The position numbers were made by a program, and so were the translations under genes. From an uncultured Odoribacter sp. (GTDB lineage: Bacteria > Bacteroidota > Bacteroidia > Bacteroidales > Marinifilaceae), in the NCBI GenBank assembly GCA_900541415.1, contig UQJP01000010.1, forward strand, positions 1-64,000: a DNA stretch of 64,000 nt. Direction: 5' to 3'. Position 1 is the stretch's first letter, and each line of letters opens with the position of its first letter. The notes under the pieces were generated by a model, which saw only the letters and a list, made by a program, of their open reading frames with translations, had not been told where the DNA came from and ran no database searches. Below are positions 62,683 through 64,000 of the stretch, one piece after another.

Positions 62683-62742
62683 TTACTCTCTGCCAAAAAA
62701 GTAAAAATAAAAAAAGTAATATGACCAAGAGAAAGACTTCAT
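62683..62742 (-). CDS. Aromatic leader peptide 1
   Basis: ATG at 62742 to TAA at 62685-62683; product MKSFSWSYYFFYFYFFGRE, 19 residues of which 6 are Phe, 4 Tyr and 1 Trp. Directly after the stop is CGGGGC (62682-62677), which can pair with GCCCTG of terminator 1 as an antiterminator (six pairs, one G-T). A ribosome at the stop would cover it; one stalled in the aromatic run would not. The -7 box TATATTTG is 29 bases upstream of the ATG. Confidence 0.88.
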   Translation of the reverse strand: MKSFSWSYYFFYFYFFGRE

Positions 62743-62770
62743 TTTGTTTTATCTTTATTTTTATCGGGGA

Positions 62771-62778
62771 CAAATATA
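62771..62778 (-). promoter_or_regulatory. -7 box of the aromatic operon
   Basis: TATATTTG on the minus strand (62778-62771), an exact TAnnTTTG match. No -33 TTTG is seen at the right distance. A start site near 62765 would put leader peptide 1 about 20 bases into the transcript. Confidence 0.55.
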
Positions 62779-62878
62779 CAAACAAATCATTTTTTTCCTA
62801 TCATTTGATTTCTTTTTTTCTGGAAAAAATCATTTTTCATACATCAACGGCTCAATATGTGTAAAATTCAACACAATC

Positions 62879-64000
62879 CTATTTAAACCACATCTCCACG
62901 AAATAAGTTCCGGCCCCTCCGTCCACAGAACCATCGGTGGTAAACCGGGTCTTATACATCGCATTTCCCCAAACCTTATTGATATTTACAATGACAGTTC
63001 CCCAGTTGCCGCCTCCCTTACTGCCACAAGGCAGACCGGAAACACATCCGTTATTATAGTTCAGAAAATAATACGCGTCACAACAGGATTCGGAAGCCCC
63101 CTGCACCCCTGTGATCTTCTGCTGGTCGCTGATCGATGCCAACGCCACAAAACGATCGTAATCCGTCACCCGGTTTTTATAATGATTCGCATTATTACCG
63201 GGAAAACCATGCCAACCGTTAGAAATATTCGTAAACTTCGTCCAGCCTCCATTCGTCATATCACAAGTCACTTCATAGGGGTCGATGCCTCCCGGCCCGT
63301 CCGGATCGATCGAATACACGCCATTCTCCCTCATCCCGGAATCGTAATAATCCTTACAGGAACGGTGCATATATTTCGCCCTTTTTGTGTACACCTTATC
63401 CGGGACATCCCGGCACACCAGGCTCGCCGTAAAATGGCATTCCACCTGATCGAAATTTATAACGGTTGAATTATACGTGATATATCCGATCGAATCATCC
63501 AGGATCACTTTGCCACACTCATCTTCCAGCAACCCCCAACGCTGCGGATCACTTCCCGTCCAACTGTGGGCCAGCAGGTAAAAACCCTCCTTATACATAT
63601 AACTGGCCTCTATTCCGGCAAAAGGATCGGTAGTCCGGGGTAGGGCAAACACTTCCAGCCGCCGGGAATACCGACATCCCTTATGTTGGTTCCTAACGGT
63701 CAGGTCTATCGTATAAGCTCCCGAAGGCCATTTCTCATCCTCTTTCAAGTCCTGTGTCACCGGCTTACAAACACTATGAAAAGCGTCCTCTTCGGCAGCC
63801 TGAATCGTTCTTCCCCTATCGACCAACTTCCATTCAAAATAAGAAGGTAAAGGCGTGCTGACTTCAAAACCACCAATCTCCCGGCAAGGAATCAGCGTGT
63901 CGGACAACTGATTGATTGTAAACCCATGTCCCACGATCAATCCCACTGTTCCGCTGATTCCGGAACCGTTCACCGTGGAAAAGTAACGTTTGTAACGAAG
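62879..64000 (-). CDS. Partial secreted protein with a fibrinogen-like C-terminal region
   Basis: The frame is open to the right edge, so the N-terminus lies outside; a GTG at 63973 is not a real start (nine open codons precede it). The visible 373 residues include beta-rich, Ig/PKD-like segments and a Cys-rich C-terminal part with SCKDYYDSGMRENGVYSIDP followed by VTCDMTNGGWTKF, a fibrinogen/collagen C-domain-like start. Then come many Cys residues (ESCCDAY, NGCVSGLPCGSKGGG) and an aromatic C-terminal end FVEMWFK. It is probably a large extracellular or surface protein that binds glycans or proteins. It does not share a promoter with the aromatic operon but is on the same strand upstream of it. 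Confidence 0.7.
   Translation of the reverse strand, partial: LRYKRYFSTVNGSGISGTVGLIVGHGFTINQLSDTLIPCREIGGFEVSTPLPSYFEWKLVDRGRTIQAAEEDAFHSVCKPVTQDLKEDEKWPSGAYTIDLTVRNQHKGCRYSRRLEVFALPRTTDPFAGIEASYMYKEGFYLLAHSWTGSDPQRWGLLEDECGKVILDDSIGYITYNSTVINFDQVECHFTASLVCRDVPDKVYTKRAKYMHRSCKDYYDSGMRENGVYSIDPDGPGGIDPYEVTCDMTNGGWTKFTNISNGWHGFPGNNANHYKNRVTDYDRFVALASISDQQKITGVQGASESCCDAYYFLNYNNGCVSGLPCGSKGGGNWGTVIVNINKVWGNAMYKTRFTTDGSVDGGAGTYFVEMWFK

Larger units (their letters stand above)
62434..62878 (-). promoter_or_regulatory. Tandem attenuator leader region of the aromatic operon
   Basis: The 445-base gap between pheA and the right-edge gene holds, in minus-strand order, a TATATTTG box (62778-62771), aromatic leader ORF 1, terminator 1, aromatic leader ORF 2 and terminator 2. 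Nothing else was recognised; the far right (62780-62878) is AT-rich without a gene. The whole leader before pheA is about 330 bases. Confidence 0.8.

Noticed and set aside
62744..63469. 241-codon plus-strand frame at the right edge
   Set aside because: It is antisense to the long open frame of the fibrinogen-like protein and to the leader region; its composition is typical of a shadow frame.
1..64000. CRISPR array, insertion sequences, prophage or integron signals
   Set aside because: No regular spaced repeats, transposase, integrase or phage gene was found in either strand.

Overview
The window looks like a chromosomal segment of a Bacteroidota bacterium, most likely order Bacteroidales. 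The evidence is (1) promoters of the form TTTG-N19/20-TAnnTTTG, best seen at 37928-37958 and at 33576-33545 on the minus strand, with few Shine-Dalgarno sequences; (2) family content typical of the phylum: a TonB receptor paired with a DUF4249 lipoprotein, a DAHP synthase fused to chorismate mutase, lipoprotein cyclophilins, an ECF sigma/anti-sigma/beta-barrel cassette and SPOR lipoproteins; (3) a moderate G+C core gene set. A family such as Odoribacteraceae is possible but this is only an impression. I see no prophage, transposase, CRISPR array or rRNA. One tRNA is present, tRNA-Arg(CCU).

Layout. 1-3.5 kb: three envelope genes (DUF1460 amidase-like protein, LpoB-like lipoprotein, COG3014 lipoprotein). 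3.8-14.5 kb: M20 dipeptidase, prs, a ferritin-like/VIT1 metal transporter, a SPOR lipoprotein, a sodium:solute symporter broken by one TGA codon, leuS, DUF454, a dus gene and a thioredoxin-like lipid- or periplasm-directed protein. 14.6-26.5 kb: S41 protease, dCMP-deaminase-like enzyme, polyprenyl synthase, a small lipoprotein, tRNA-Arg, dtd, a MazG-like enzyme, an MMPL/RND exporter, deoC, a YjbR protein and mutS. 26.7-37.9 kb: DUF421, two tandem cyclophilins, SPOR lipoprotein, PAP2-like membrane protein, rpoN, asnS, hemW, then the TonB receptor/DUF4249 pair. 37.9-40.8 kb: rplM-rpsI-rpsB-tsf behind a structured leader. 41-44 kb: a lipid-linked sugar transfer module (GT39, LAB_N protein, GT2). 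44.2-54.2 kb: pyrH, dxs, a Crp/Fnr regulator, an aminotransferase, an acyltransferase, three tiny genes, gltX, DUF4870 and a three-repeat exported protein. 54.2-58.3 kb: dusB and the sigma factor cassette. 58.4-62.8 kb: an aromatic amino acid operon on the minus strand (pheA, aminotransferase, tyrA, DAHP synthase/chorismate mutase). The right edge holds a partial secreted fibrinogen-like protein.

The most striking element is upstream of pheA. Two short open reading frames in series, each packed with Phe and Tyr codons (plus one Trp codon), are each followed by a strong intrinsic terminator and a candidate antiterminator segment. This reads as a duplicated, tandem leader-peptide attenuator controlling the whole Phe/Tyr operon. 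Second in interest are the rplM leader, in which one segment can pair with either of two copies of TGCAAGG and which carries an 11-codon upstream ORF, and the symporter gene whose only lesion is TGG to TGA.
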